Source: Sandaracinaceae bacterium (GTDB lineage: Bacteria; Myxococcota_A; Polyangia; Polyangiales; JAFGIB01). From it: a DNA stretch of 55,109 nt. This document shows, piece after piece, positions 1 through 10,758 of this stretch (positions within the stretch are counted from its first letter, which is position 1; each line of letters starts with the position of its first letter). Where the stretch lies: contig JADGRF010000077.1 in assembly GCA_017881055.1 (NCBI GenBank), forward strand, positions 1 through 55,109, written 5' to 3'. The notes beneath the pieces are model-generated. The model saw nothing but the letters and a program-made list of their open reading frames with translations, made no database searches and was not told the origin of the DNA. A program made the position numbers and the translations under genes.

Positions 1-1
1 G

Positions 2-2266
2 TTCGTCGACCGCGCGAGCGCGGTCGGGGCCAGCTCGGCCGGTTCGTTCGTGGCGCGAGTCACCGCGCAAAAGGACGCCGAGCTGCGCATTCGGCTCGAG
101 CGCGCAGGCATCCACTACGAGGATTCGCAGAAGCGGACGCTGCACGTGGTCGTCGATCGCGTTCCGGTGATCGGGATCGAGGCGCCCGAGAACGCGAGCG
201 TCGTCGAGCGCAACGACGTCGTGACGCTGCACTTCGCCGCCAACGACGACACGGGGATCGCGTCGGTCGACTTGCACGTGCGCCTGCCGAACGGCGACGA
301 GAAACAGCGCCAGCTGTGGTCGGCGTTGGACGACGGCGGGCCGCGCACGGAGCTGCGTGCGAGCAGCGCGTTCGGAGTGAACGAGTTTGCAGTGCAGGAA
401 GGCGAAGAGCTGGTGCTCTGGCTGGAGGCACACGACAGCGATCTCGTCACCGGGCCCAACACGGGGAAGTCTGCCGAGATCACGCTCGAGGTGGCGTCAC
501 CCGGCAAGCGCTTGGCGACGTTCATTCCTAGCCTGCAGGCCGCCGCCGATGCGGCCGTGCTCGTGCTCGCGAGCCGGCTAGAGCACGAAGTCCCCGCGGA
601 CGGCGGCACCGCAAAGACGCGCTTCGCGCAGCTCGAGCACGAGACGCGCGCCTGGCTCATACAGCTCGACGACGTGGTCAAGCAGGCGGAACACTCGGAC
701 GGTGGGCGGGCGCTCGACACCGATCAGGTAAAGGGCATGCGTCGGCGCAATCAGCGCTTGCTCGATACCGAGGGCACACTGCACGACGAACCCGTGCGAC
801 CGATCGCCGTGCGCAGCGCGCACGACGCGAAGTCGGTCGACGAGCTGGAGCGGGACGTGATCCTGCTCGTGGATCTCTTGGCGAAGGCGCACGTCGACGA
901 AGCAGGCGCCATTGCCGACGAGCTGCGGCAGTTGAAGAAGAAGATCGAAGAACTGCTGGGCAAGCTCGGCAAGGCCGATAGCCCTGAAGCAGAGCGCGAG
1001 CTGCTTGCGCAGATCCAGCAAGCAGAGCGGCGACTCGCGGAGCTCTCGCAGAGCCTGTCGCGCATGGCGACGCGCGTTCCGAGCGAGTTCGTCAACCGCG
1101 AAGCATTGGAAGCGCCGGACGCCGACAGCACGCTGCAGAGCTTGGAGAGCTTGGTGCGCAAGCACGACCTACACGGCGCGGCCGAACAACTCGAGAAGCT
1201 GGCGCAACAGATCGATCAGATGGCGAAGCAGATCGGTCAGGGCGGCGTACGGCTCCGTGAGTCGCGCTTTGGGCCGCATGATCAAGCCGTGGCCGCGGCT
1301 CGCCAGCAGCTGGACATGCTGAGCGAAGAGCAAGCGCGCTTGGCCGGGCGCTCGGCGCAAGCCATGCAAGATGCGCTCTCGCGCGCACAGGGCAGCGAGG
1401 GCGCCGAAGCACGTGCGCACAGCCTCGCGCCGCAGGCTGAAGCGCTGCGCAAGTCACTCGACCCACTCAAGCGTGGCGACCCGCAGGATTGGCGTTCGCA
1501 AGCCGTCGACCGTGCCCAGGCGCGGCTCGGCGACGCGCGCGATGCGCTGGCGAACGGGGATCTCGCGGCGGCCAACGGGATGGCCCAAGGCGCGCAACAG
1601 GATCTCGAACAAGCAGCCAACGAGCTCGAGAACGAAGCGCGCTTCCAACAGGGTGGCAACCAGGGTGAGACCGCGCGTGCGGCGGAGCAGGCGCGGCGCG
1701 CGGCCAACGACACCGCGAAGCTGTCTCAGCAGATTGGCGGCAGTGGCCCCGATCTCGCGAAGCAGATGAGCCCAGGCGAGCGCAAGCGCATGCAGGACGA
1801 CGTCGAGCCGCAGCACAAGACGCGCGACGCAACTGCTGAGCTGCGCAACTCCATGGAGAAGGGGCCTGACGGAACACCGGTTTCGCCTGACGGAATCGAG
1901 AGCCTGGATGCGGCGCAAAAAGCCATGCAGCAAGCAGAGCAAGCGCTGCAGCGCGGGAACTTGCGGGAAGCGGCGCAGCAACAGGCGAACGCGACGTCGC
2001 GTCTGCAGAAGCTCTCGCAGAAGCTCGCGAGCGAGCAGAAGCCGGGCGGCGGCTCGGGCTCCCCCGGACAAGGCGAGCGTGCCGATGGCAAGGGCGAACA
2101 GGAAGGCGATGGGACCGATCCCGACGGGCCCGTACACATTCCGTCGGCCGACGAGTTCAAAGGTCCGGCTCAGATGCGCCGCAAGCTGCTCGACGCGATG
2201 CGAGAAGCGAGCCCAACCGGCTTCGAAGCGGCCATTCAACGCTACTACCAGGAGCTGCTGCGATGA
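2..2266 (+). CDS. DUF4175-like coiled-coil protein, 5' end outside the window
   Basis: The reading frame is open from base 2 without a stop, so the start lies upstream; the GTG at 50 is only the first in-frame start candidate inside the window. About 754 residues are visible. The first 150 or so look like beta-rich extracytoplasmic segments (VVDRVPVIGIEAPENASVVE). The rest is long, charged, Gln/Ala/Glu-rich and helical, typical of a coiled coil, ending in a Gly/Asp-rich linker and a short basic tail. The make-up and the link to MoxR, DUF58 and BatA genes resemble the DUF4175/TIGR02302 group, whose members have N-terminal membrane helices; those would fall outside this window. The stop overlaps the next start (ATGA), so the two are translationally coupled. 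Exact function is unknown; the family label is inferred from composition and context. Confidence 0.7.
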   Translation, partial: FVDRASAVGASSAGSFVARVTAQKDAELRIRLERAGIHYEDSQKRTLHVVVDRVPVIGIEAPENASVVERNDVVTLHFAANDDTGIASVDLHVRLPNGDEKQRQLWSALDDGGPRTELRASSAFGVNEFAVQEGEELVLWLEAHDSDLVTGPNTGKSAEITLEVASPGKRLATFIPSLQAAADAAVLVLASRLEHEVPADGGTAKTRFAQLEHETRAWLIQLDDVVKQAEHSDGGRALDTDQVKGMRRRNQRLLDTEGTLHDEPVRPIAVRSAHDAKSVDELERDVILLVDLLAKAHVDEAGAIADELRQLKKKIEELLGKLGKADSPEAERELLAQIQQAERRLAELSQSLSRMATRVPSEFVNREALEAPDADSTLQSLESLVRKHDLHGAAEQLEKLAQQIDQMAKQIGQGGVRLRESRFGPHDQAVAAARQQLDMLSEEQARLAGRSAQAMQDALSRAQGSEGAEARAHSLAPQAEALRKSLDPLKRGDPQDWRSQAVDRAQARLGDARDALANGDLAAANGMAQGAQQDLEQAANELENEARFQQGGNQGETARAAEQARRAANDTAKLSQQIGGSGPDLAKQMSPGERKRMQDDVEPQHKTRDATAELRNSMEKGPDGTPVSPDGIESLDAAQKAMQQAEQALQRGNLREAAQQQANATSRLQKLSQKLASEQKPGGGSGSPGQGERADGKGEQEGDGTDPDGPVHIPSADEFKGPAQMRRKLLDAMREASPTGFEAAIQRYYQELLR

Positions 2267-3858
2267 CCACACGACGAATCGCGCTCGCGTGTCTGCTCGC
2301 GTGCATGCTCATGCCATGGAGCGTCACGAGCCGCGCCGAGAACAGCGGCAAGAACAGCGATCTCGCACGCGTACCCGCACTGATCGAGGCGCTGCAGCTC
2401 GACGAGGCGGAACGCCTGCTCGCAAAGGTCGACGCCGAGATTCCGAGCGGCCCGTCAGTGCTCTGGGAGCGCTCGATGCTCGACTTCTACCGCGGCGACT
2501 ACGCGGCCGCCGTCAAGCGCTCGCAGCAGGCGATCGATGCCACCAAGGACGAGCACGCGCACAAGGCATGGACGGAGATGCACGAGCTGATGCGTGCGAC
2601 CGAAGAAGGCACGCACGATTTTCAGCACGTGAAGTCAGCTGACGGCCGCTACATCGTGGAGTTTCCCGAAGGCAAGGATCGCGTGCTCGTGCCGTACGCG
2701 CTCGATGTGCTTGCGCGCATGGACCACGAACTCGCGAACGTGATGGGGCATCCGGTACCGGGGCCGATTCGCTTGGAGGTGTATGCCTCCGCGGAGTCGC
2801 TCTCCAAGGTGAGCACGCTGACACTCGAGCAGATCCAGACCTCGGGCACCGTCGCGCTGTGCAAGTGGAACCGCTTGATGATCACCTCGCCGCGCGCGCT
2901 TGTGCGCGGCTATCCGTGGGTCGACACGATTGCCCACGAGCTGACGCATCTGTATCTGACGTACACGACGCAGGAGAAAGCGCCTGTCTGGCTGCAGGAA
3001 GGCACGGCGAAGCTGCTGGAGCGCCGCTGGCGCGACCCCAGAGCGCCGTACGTGCTCGAGCCGACGTCGCGCGTGCTCCTGGAGCGTGCGACACGCGACG
3101 GAAAACTTCTCACATTCGAGCAGCTGCATCCCTCGATTGCGCTGTTGCCGTCGCAAGACGATGCCACCCTCGCCTTCGCGCAGGTCTCCACGTTCATGAA
3201 CGACTTCGTTCTGAACCAGGGCGAAGGCACGCTGCGTGCTGCGTTCGCGCTCGTCGCAGGCGGCAAAGATGCCAAGGAGGCGCTTGCCCAGGCTGCGCAT
3301 CAGAGCTTTGCGGCGCTCGAGAAGAGCTGGCGGAGCAAGCTCCCGAAGGCGGCGAACGACGTGCCGGCGCCGCGCAAGCTGGCCCGACGCTTCCGTGCGG
3401 GTCACGAAGAAACACCGGACGAGTCGGCCGACGTCACGCAAGCCGAAGCACGCCGCTTCATGCGACTCGGCGACTTGCTCTGGAGCGCGCAGCATCCGCG
3501 CGCCGCGATGCTCGAGTACGACAAGGCCCACCGCGCGGACGCGGACGATCCGATCGTAGCGGCGCGCTTGGCACGCGCAGCCTTGGCGGGCGGTGACCCC
3601 GCTCGTTCGCTGGCCGCGTTGGAGCCTCTGATGGCGCGCTATCCGGAGCATGCCCCCGCACACGACGTACGCGGGGAAGCGTTGGCCGCGCTCGGTCGCA
3701 ACGATGAAGCGCGCACCAACTTGATCGAGTCGATCCGTATCAACCCGTTCGATCCGGCACCGCACTGCGCGCTCGCGCGCTTGCCAAACGCAGGTGATGC
3801 CGCCACCGAGCGCAACGCGTGCACCCTGCTCGGCGGCTCGCTTCAGAGCTCGAGATAG
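2263..3858 (+). CDS. Secreted gluzincin-type metallopeptidase with TPR tail
   Basis: The 531-residue protein starts with a Sec signal peptide (basic MTTRR, hydrophobic core, cut near SRAEN). A short TPR-like segment follows, then a peptidase MA-like domain. The zinc motif is HELTH at residues 225-229, and the third ligand is the Glu of the WLQEG motif at about 246, the usual arrangement for this family. The C-terminal third (from about residue 400) contains TPR repeats. The gene overlaps the DUF4175-like gene by ATGA, so the peptidase probably acts in the envelope with that protein and the MoxR/vWA proteins further on. Its last 16 bases overlap the 3' end of the convergent DUF2723 gene. The substrate is unknown. 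Confidence 0.82.
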   Translation: MTTRRIALACLLACMLMPWSVTSRAENSGKNSDLARVPALIEALQLDEAERLLAKVDAEIPSGPSVLWERSMLDFYRGDYAAAVKRSQQAIDATKDEHAHKAWTEMHELMRATEEGTHDFQHVKSADGRYIVEFPEGKDRVLVPYALDVLARMDHELANVMGHPVPGPIRLEVYASAESLSKVSTLTLEQIQTSGTVALCKWNRLMITSPRALVRGYPWVDTIAHELTHLYLTYTTQEKAPVWLQEGTAKLLERRWRDPRAPYVLEPTSRVLLERATRDGKLLTFEQLHPSIALLPSQDDATLAFAQVSTFMNDFVLNQGEGTLRAAFALVAGGKDAKEALAQAAHQSFAALEKSWRSKLPKAANDVPAPRKLARRFRAGHEETPDESADVTQAEARRFMRLGDLLWSAQHPRAAMLEYDKAHRADADDPIVAARLARAALAGGDPARSLAALEPLMARYPEHAPAHDVRGEALAALGRNDEARTNLIESIRINPFDPAPHCALARLPNAGDAATERNACTLLGGSLQSSR

Positions 3859-5762
3859 GGCTTCACGTCGAGCGGGCCGACCTGCCGCGGGTCGCGCAGC
3901 GAGCGCGCCAGTCGGACTAGATTCGCATCGTGCGGGTGCAGCGCCAGCGCGAACACGAGCGATGAACGCGCAAGATCGCGACCGCCGAGCGCGGCGAAGT
4001 AGAGCGCGTCCATGTAGTGAATCCAAAGCAGCTGACGCGCGGTTTCGACTTCGTGCAGGTCGCCCCCGACGTTCTTGTAAAGCGCTGAGAACGTAGTGCG
4101 GCGCTCGTGAGCGATCGCGACCGCCGTGGGAATCTGCGCGGGGCTCGTCAGTACCCGATGGAGCAGCTGGTCGGGCGCCAGAATGCGATACGCGGCGCTC
4201 GGAAAGTGGGTGTCGAGCTCGACTCGCACCGGGCGTGTGTTCGCGAGCGGGATCAAGTCTTCGGCGCGCAACATGTCGGCTGTCAGATAGCCGCGCACGA
4301 GCGGCGCGATCTCGGGGCAGCGCTTCATCAGCAAGTCCGCGGTGCCCGGGTAACGCAAGAACGAGACAGGAACGCCGATCACGTCGGGGCGAACGACGTC
4401 GACGGCGTCGAGCTCCCAGTGACGAAACGAAGTCTGCGGCGTGGTCTCGATCACGACAGCGCGCGGCGGGAGCGCGCGGAGCCGCGGCTCGTCGAACGCT
4501 TCCGGAGCTGCAAAGCTCGCGAGCGACGAGCGTGCCAGCGACACCGGGGCGTGCAGCAAGGCTGCGATCGGAAAGAGCCAGGCCACACGCGTCAGCCGCG
4601 CACGCACAAGCGGCGCCTGCTTCTCCGCGATCCAGGTCAACGATGCAGCGAACAAGGCAGCGAGCGCGCCGATCGCCAGAAACGACGGCGCCAGGTAGCC
4701 AAGTATGTCGGGGTTGGCGCGCACCGAGCCCATCCACGCGCGCACACCGGCGTCGATCACCAGCAAAAGACCGAAGAACAGCGTGTGACGACGCGTCGCT
4801 GGGTGACGCAGGCCGAGATACAGGCCGAGCAGCGCGGCCAAGATGCCGAGCGCGTGAAAGCTCTGCACGCCAATGTCGCCGACGTCGAAGAAGCGCTGCG
4901 CCACCGGCTCCATGTCGAGCAGGTGCAGGTTCTGCGAATACACGCGCGCGCTCACGACCCACGCGAAGTTCGCAAGCGTACGCGGATCGCCGAGGTTGAT
5001 TGCAGGCTCGGCGAGCGCACGCACCGGCAAGTACACGTACGTCATGAGCGCGAGCAGGCCGAAGCCGCTCGCGAGCAGCAGAGGCCGAATGCCGCGCTGC
5101 CTGGCGACCCGCACGACGCACGGCAGGAGCGCCGGCATCACCAAGAGCGCGATCAGGTGATGGTTGGCGAGCCCGAAGCCCAGCGCGAGCGCGGCGACGT
5201 AGAGCGGCCGCGCATCGTCCACCGTGTGTTTGCGCTCGAGCTCCGCCACCGCGGCGATCGCCACGCTCATGCACAACGTTTGCAGCGCGTAGACCTCGGC
5301 GCGCACCGCTTGGAACCACAGGCCGTAGGTCAGCGCCGAGAGCCAGGCCCCGCCGAGCGCGATGCTCCATGCTGCGGCGTCTTCGAGCTCGAGCGTCGCT
5401 ACGGCTGCGAAGATCGCGCGGCATAGAAACAGCGAGGCAAGCGCCGTGGCAAAAGCTTGGCCAACCGCCACGCGCCAGGTGATCGAGCCGAAGGGCAGCA
5501 GCGTGAACGCCTTGCCGTACAGCTCCGACAGCGGATGGCCCGGCGGATGGGCGATGTCCAAGCGCGCCGCGGCGGCCACGAACTCGCCCGAGTCGAGCCA
5601 ATACGAGATGCCACCGCTCGTGAGAACGTACGCGACGAACGGAACCGCGAATGCGAGCCACAGCGCCAGCGTTCGTGAGCGCGCGGGTTGAATCTGAGTT
5701 GCCTCCGCATCGCGACCGGAGCGCGACTGATTCAGTCTGCGCAAATCATCGGAGCGCGTCAA
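3843..5762 (-). CDS. DUF2723 polytopic membrane protein, glycosyltransferase-like
   Basis: This 639-residue protein has a short basic cytoplasmic start and about ten hydrophobic helices in the first 420 residues. The family-defining region after helix 1 is present: DSGE at 57-60 and AHPPGHPL at 71-78. That pattern belongs to DUF2723 (TMEM260-like) proteins, which have a GT-C fold like protein O-mannosyltransferases and the acidic residues expected of such enzymes. The soluble C-terminal third is Leu/Ala-rich and helical. It is transcribed against its neighbours, convergent with the peptidase gene and divergent from the MoxR gene. The family assignment is firm; sugar-transfer activity is inferred and no acceptor can be named. 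Confidence 0.85.
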   Translation of the reverse strand: MTRSDDLRRLNQSRSGRDAEATQIQPARSRTLALWLAFAVPFVAYVLTSGGISYWLDSGEFVAAAARLDIAHPPGHPLSELYGKAFTLLPFGSITWRVAVGQAFATALASLFLCRAIFAAVATLELEDAAAWSIALGGAWLSALTYGLWFQAVRAEVYALQTLCMSVAIAAVAELERKHTVDDARPLYVAALALGFGLANHHLIALLVMPALLPCVVRVARQRGIRPLLLASGFGLLALMTYVYLPVRALAEPAINLGDPRTLANFAWVVSARVYSQNLHLLDMEPVAQRFFDVGDIGVQSFHALGILAALLGLYLGLRHPATRRHTLFFGLLLVIDAGVRAWMGSVRANPDILGYLAPSFLAIGALAALFAASLTWIAEKQAPLVRARLTRVAWLFPIAALLHAPVSLARSSLASFAAPEAFDEPRLRALPPRAVVIETTPQTSFRHWELDAVDVVRPDVIGVPVSFLRYPGTADLLMKRCPEIAPLVRGYLTADMLRAEDLIPLANTRPVRVELDTHFPSAAYRILAPDQLLHRVLTSPAQIPTAVAIAHERRTTFSALYKNVGGDLHEVETARQLLWIHYMDALYFAALGGRDLARSSLVFALALHPHDANLVRLARSLRDPRQVGPLDVKPYLEL

Positions 5763-5856
5763 TCAAGCGTGTGGCAACGGGCGCACGCCCGGGCTAGGCT
5801 CCTCACCGCCGCAGGCTACCGTGTGTGCACGTGCTTTCCGCGCATGTAAACGAGAC

Positions 5857-6885
<1,029 letters not shown>

Positions 6886-6905
6886 GCGCACCCGCGCGAG
6901 GCTAG

Positions 6906-7829
6906 ATGACGCAGGCGAGCGAACGTCCACGCGATCACTTGCTCGATCAAGCGCTGGTCGAGCGCATCTCGGGCTTGCGTGTGCGGGCCCGACGCGCGGT
7001 CGACGGCATTCGCTCCGGCATCCACAAGAGCCCGCACCGCGGCGCCAGCATGATCTTCGCGGAGCACCGCGACTATCGACCCGGCGACGACTTGCGCATG
7101 CTCGACTGGCGCGCGTTCGCGCGCAACGACCGCTACACCGTGAAGCGCTTCGAGCAGGAGACGCACTTGCGCGGCAACCTGCTGCTCGATGTCTCCGCAT
7201 CGATGAGCTACGACGGCGGCCGGCCGGATCAGCACAAGGGCGACTTTGCAGCGACCCTGTTGGCTGCGCTCGGCATGCTCCTGCTCGGCCAAGGCGATGC
7301 CGTGGGCGCGTACGCGTTCGATCGCGATCTGCGCAAGGTGCTGCCGCCGCGCAATCGACCGGATCATCTTGCGCTGCTTCTTGCCGTGCTTGATCTGCCT
7401 CCGCGCGCTGCCGCTGACGGCGGCGCGGCGCAGCTGGAAACCGCGCTGCGCGCCGTCGGCGAGCGCATTGGACGGCGCGGCATGGTCGTGCTGGCCAGCG
7501 ATCTGCTGGACTTGGATGAAAACGCGCTGCGGCCGCTGTCGCACTTCGCGGCGCTCGGGCACGAGGTGATGGTGTTCCACACGCTGCACCCGGACGAGCT
7601 CGAGTTTCCGTGGAAGCACAGCGTGCGCTTCGAGGATCCCGAGAGCGACGCCATCCTCGAGACCGACGCCGATGCCGTGCGCCGCGGCTACCACGAAGAG
7701 CTCGGACGCTTTCTGACAAGCTGCCGCGAGCGCTGCACGGCGGCCGGCGCGCGCTACACGCTGGCACGCACGGATCAGCCGGTGGAGCGCTTGCTCGCGG
7801 CCGCACTGCTGCCTGCGAGGCGCACATGA
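6906..7829 (+). CDS. DUF58 protein with von Willebrand factor A-like fold
   Basis: A 307-residue soluble protein. The DUF58 signature (YRPGDDLRMLDWRAFARND) lies near residues 56-75 and is followed by a MIDAS-like DVSASMS stretch around residue 95, as in metal-binding vWA domains. DUF58 proteins are the usual partners of MoxR ATPases and are encoded directly after them, as here (20-base gap). The stop codon overlaps the start of the BatA-like gene (ATGA at 7826-7829), indicating coupled translation. It probably forms a MoxR-dependent complex at the inner membrane with its neighbours; the substrate of that complex is not known. Confidence 0.9.
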   Translation: MTQASERPRDHLLDQALVERISGLRVRARRAVDGIRSGIHKSPHRGASMIFAEHRDYRPGDDLRMLDWRAFARNDRYTVKRFEQETHLRGNLLLDVSASMSYDGGRPDQHKGDFAATLLAALGMLLLGQGDAVGAYAFDRDLRKVLPPRNRPDHLALLLAVLDLPPRAAADGGAAQLETALRAVGERIGRRGMVVLASDLLDLDENALRPLSHFAALGHEVMVFHTLHPDELEFPWKHSVRFEDPESDAILETDADAVRRGYHEELGRFLTSCRERCTAAGARYTLARTDQPVERLLAAALLPARRT

Positions 7830-9853
7830 TGGGCTTCGAAGCGCCACTGGCCCTGCTCGGCTTGCTCGCTGCCAGCATTCCGTTCTTCGTACATCGCATG
7901 CGCAAGCGCGAGCTGCCGCGCATCGTGCTGCCCACATTCGCGTTGGTCGCACGCGCTGCCGCGCAGAGCCGCCGGCGGCGCACGCTGCAAGACCTGTTGC
8001 TCTTGGCTCTGCGCATGGCGATCGTCGCCGCGGCTGCGCTGGCGATCGCGGCGCCCTACGTTACCGCCAGCGTGCCCTTCGGCGACGGTCGCGTCGCAGC
8101 CCTTGCCGTGGTGATCGACGACTCACTCTCGATGTCGCGCCACGAAGGCTCGGACTCGTTGTTTGCGAAAGCTCGCCAGCGCGCCGCGTTGATCGCGGCC
8201 ACGCTCCCGCCCGGTTCGGAGGTGAGCTTCGTGCTCGCCGGAAGACCGGCGCGCCTGATGCAGGGAGCGAGCCGCGATCTCGCCGCGGTGAGCAGCGCGC
8301 TCACGGCGTTGCCGGACGTTGCCACGCGCGCCAACGATCTCGGCGCCGCGGTCGCGCTCGCGGCTCGTGAGCTGGCGCGCTCGCACCTGCCCGCGCGGCG
8401 CTTGCTTCTGCTCTCCGATTTTGCCGCGCACGCCGCGTTTGATCCCGCTGTGCTCGAGCTCGATGGCATTGCCATTGCGGCCGAACGTGTCGGCGAGCCC
8501 GAGAGGCGCGGCAACGCATACATCGAAAGCGCCACGGCCGCTGCGGACCCAACCCAACCCGGGCAAACGTCGATCGCAATCGAAGCACGCGCCCACGGCG
8601 TCGTGGCAAATCGCGCACGCGTCGAGCTGAGCCGCGCTGGTGTCGTGGTCGCGCATGAAGACCTGGTGTTCGTGAACGGCGCAGCTCACGCCGTGCTGCA
8701 CGTGCCGACGCCGGACGACGCAGACGATCCGCGTGCGCGTGTCCATCTCGTGCTCGACGACGCGCTCGAAGCCGACAATGACGCGGGCCTGGTGCTCACG
8801 CGCGCCGACTCCGTGCGTGTGCTGCTCGTCAACGGCGACCCGCACCCGGCGAGCGACCGCGACGAGCTGCGCTACGTGACGCGCGCGCTCTCACTCGTCC
8901 CCGACAACGTGTTCTCACTCACGGTGCGCAGCGTCGATCCGGCGAGCTTCGCGCAGACGCGCCTCGCGAGCAACGACGTGATTGTGCTGGCCAACGTGCC
9001 CGCGCCCGACGCGGCCACGGCCAAGAACCTGCTCGACTATCTGCAGAAAGGCGGTGGCGTGATCGTCGCGGCAGGGCATCGCGTGGATCCCGCTGCATAC
9101 AACGCGAGCCTGAGCGAGGTGCTCGCCGCGCACGTGACCGGCATGCCCGCCGCGATCGATCTGCGCTTCGGCGAGGCCGACGCGCGCTTTCTGCCGCAGG
9201 GCCTCACCGGCCTACGCGAAGCTCGCACCACGCGCCGGCTCGCGATCGAGCCGACCGCGGAAACCCTGCTCTCGTTTCAAGACGGCTCGCCAGCGCTTGC
9301 CGCTCGCGACGTGGGCGACGGCCGCAGCCTGCTGTTCGCCAGCACGCTCGACGCCGACTTCACCGACCTACCGCTGCGACCCGGCTTTCTGCCGCTGCTG
9401 GTAGCCGCCATCCGCGAAGCCGCAGGGGCATCCGGTCTCGCACGCAGTCAGCTGACACCCGGCGAGACGCTCGATCTCCCCTTCGCGAAGCACGCAGCAG
9501 CGCTCGAGATCACCTTCCCGGACGGCCATACGCAGCGAATCACGGCCAAAATGACAGCGCAAGGAGAGCCGCGCAGCGTGCGCTTCGACGCAACCGCCGC
9601 GATCGGCGCGTACCGCGTCCGTGAAGCGCGCAAAGACGATCCCTCACAATGGGTTGCGCGCGGGGCCTTCGTGGTGGGCGCGCCGCTGGCCGAGAGCGAT
9701 CTGACTCAGGGCACGCTGCCGAGCCCCACGCACGCAGGGATCCACGCAGAAGCCTCGCAAGTTCATCGGCCCTTCGCGAGCACGGTGTTCTTGCTCGCGG
9801 GCCTGCTCATGCTGGTCGAAGGCGTAGTGCGCACACGACGCCGCCGCGGATAA
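7826..9853 (+). CDS. BatA-like membrane protein with vWA domain
   Basis: The ATG at 7826 overlaps the DUF58 stop and gives 675 residues beginning MMGFEAPLALLGLLAASIPF, the N-terminal two-helix domain typical of BatA-type proteins. The frame stays open upstream to 7610, but that part lies inside the DUF58 gene. The second helix is near residues 50-75 and is followed by a vWA segment (VVIDDSLSMS, a DxSxS motif), a long periplasmic region with a glutamine-amidotransferase-like fold, and a C-terminal helix before RTRRRRG. This topology matches proteins encoded after MoxR-DUF58 in 'aerotolerance' type operons. It has the same overall plan as the gene at 23261-25486. Role inferred from family and operon. 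Confidence 0.85.
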   Translation: MMGFEAPLALLGLLAASIPFFVHRMRKRELPRIVLPTFALVARAAAQSRRRRTLQDLLLLALRMAIVAAAALAIAAPYVTASVPFGDGRVAALAVVIDDSLSMSRHEGSDSLFAKARQRAALIAATLPPGSEVSFVLAGRPARLMQGASRDLAAVSSALTALPDVATRANDLGAAVALAARELARSHLPARRLLLLSDFAAHAAFDPAVLELDGIAIAAERVGEPERRGNAYIESATAAADPTQPGQTSIAIEARAHGVVANRARVELSRAGVVVAHEDLVFVNGAAHAVLHVPTPDDADDPRARVHLVLDDALEADNDAGLVLTRADSVRVLLVNGDPHPASDRDELRYVTRALSLVPDNVFSLTVRSVDPASFAQTRLASNDVIVLANVPAPDAATAKNLLDYLQKGGGVIVAAGHRVDPAAYNASLSEVLAAHVTGMPAAIDLRFGEADARFLPQGLTGLREARTTRRLAIEPTAETLLSFQDGSPALAARDVGDGRSLLFASTLDADFTDLPLRPGFLPLLVAAIREAAGASGLARSQLTPGETLDLPFAKHAAALEITFPDGHTQRITAKMTAQGEPRSVRFDATAAIGAYRVREARKDDPSQWVARGAFVVGAPLAESDLTQGTLPSPTHAGIHAEASQVHRPFASTVFLLAGLLMLVEGVVRTRRRRG

Positions 9854-9882
9854 CCCGCTCCCACTTCGAGCAACGCTACAGC

Positions 9883-10758
9883 TTACGCACGCCGAGCCTC
9901 GATCACCCGCAGCACGCCACCCAAGTCGCGGTGCGCGCGAACGCCCGTGAGCTCGAAAAGCGCCGCCATGCGCGCCATGACCCCTTCGGCCTGCCCTGCC
10001 CCGAGCTCGAACAGCAGCGTGCCGCCAGATGCCAGCCAGCCGCCGACTTCGACGCACAGACGCTCGATGATCGCGAGGCCGTCCTCCCCTGCGAACAGCG
10101 CAAGCTCGGGCTCGTGCAGGCGAATTTCGGGCGCCAACGACGGCGCGTCGCCCGCTCGAATGTACGGCGGGTTGGCCACGATCAAGTCATAGAGCACACG
10201 CTCCGGGAGCGCGCCGAACAAGTCGCCCTGCGCGAAGCGTATGCGCTCGGCCACACCATGGCGCGCCGCGTTGTCGCGAGCGACCGAGAGCGCTGCGTCG
10301 GAGAGATCCGTCGCATGCACCTCGGCGAGCGCCCGCTCCGCTGCCAGCGTGACCGCAATCGCACCGCTGCCGGTGCACAGGTCAAGCACGTGCACGGGCT
10401 TGTCCTCGGGCATCAGCTCGAGCGCGCGTTCGATCAGCGTCTCCGTGTCGGGCCGCGGAATCAGCACCGCGGGGCTCACGCTGAACGCACGCTGATAGAA
10501 CTCGCGCTGCCCCACGATGTAAGCGACCGGCTCGCGCTTGCGCCGGCGCACGACCAGCGCGCGCACGGCAACGAGCTCCTCGGGTGTCAGCGGACGGTCC
10601 AAGTCCAGATACACACGCACACGATCACAGCCCAGCGCGAACGCGATCAGGATCTCCGCGTCGAGTCGCGGTGTGGCGATGCCCGCGGCTTGAAAATCCT
10701 GCGTCATCCACGCGAGCAGGCTGCGGATGGTCCACGCCGGCTGCGGGCTCGGCTTCAC
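9883..10758 (-). CDS. prmC: Release factor glutamine methyltransferase PrmC (HemK)
   Basis: A 291-residue class I methyltransferase that methylates the Gln of the GGQ motif in peptide chain release factors. The N-terminal helical domain spans about residues 1-75. The SAM-binding motif I is DLCTGSGAIAV, and the catalytic NPPY motif (VANPPYIRAG) follows the FAQGDLFGALPE segment. IPRPDTE upstream of motif I is also typical of PrmC. Length matches the family. Its start overlaps the stop of the upstream gene (ATGA at 10755-10758), so the two form an operon. The usual partner prfA is not adjacent. It converges on the BatA-like gene with only 29 bases between. Confidence 0.95.
   Translation of the reverse strand: MKPSPQPAWTIRSLLAWMTQDFQAAGIATPRLDAEILIAFALGCDRVRVYLDLDRPLTPEELVAVRALVVRRRKREPVAYIVGQREFYQRAFSVSPAVLIPRPDTETLIERALELMPEDKPVHVLDLCTGSGAIAVTLAAERALAEVHATDLSDAALSVARDNAARHGVAERIRFAQGDLFGALPERVLYDLIVANPPYIRAGDAPSLAPEIRLHEPELALFAGEDGLAIIERLCVEVGGWLASGGTLLFELGAGQAEGVMARMAALFELTGVRAHRDLGGVLRVIEARRA

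Noticed and set aside
2635..5661. A 1008-codon open frame on the minus strand across the peptidase and DUF2723 genes
   Set aside because: It is antisense or out of frame to two well-supported genes, is extremely Arg/Ala-rich, has no domain motif, and is explained by high GC content reducing stop codons.
7610..7825. A longer start for the BatA-like protein at 7610
   Set aside because: The added 72 residues lie inside the DUF58 gene and have shadow composition; the ATG at 7826 overlaps the DUF58 stop and begins with the expected membrane helix.
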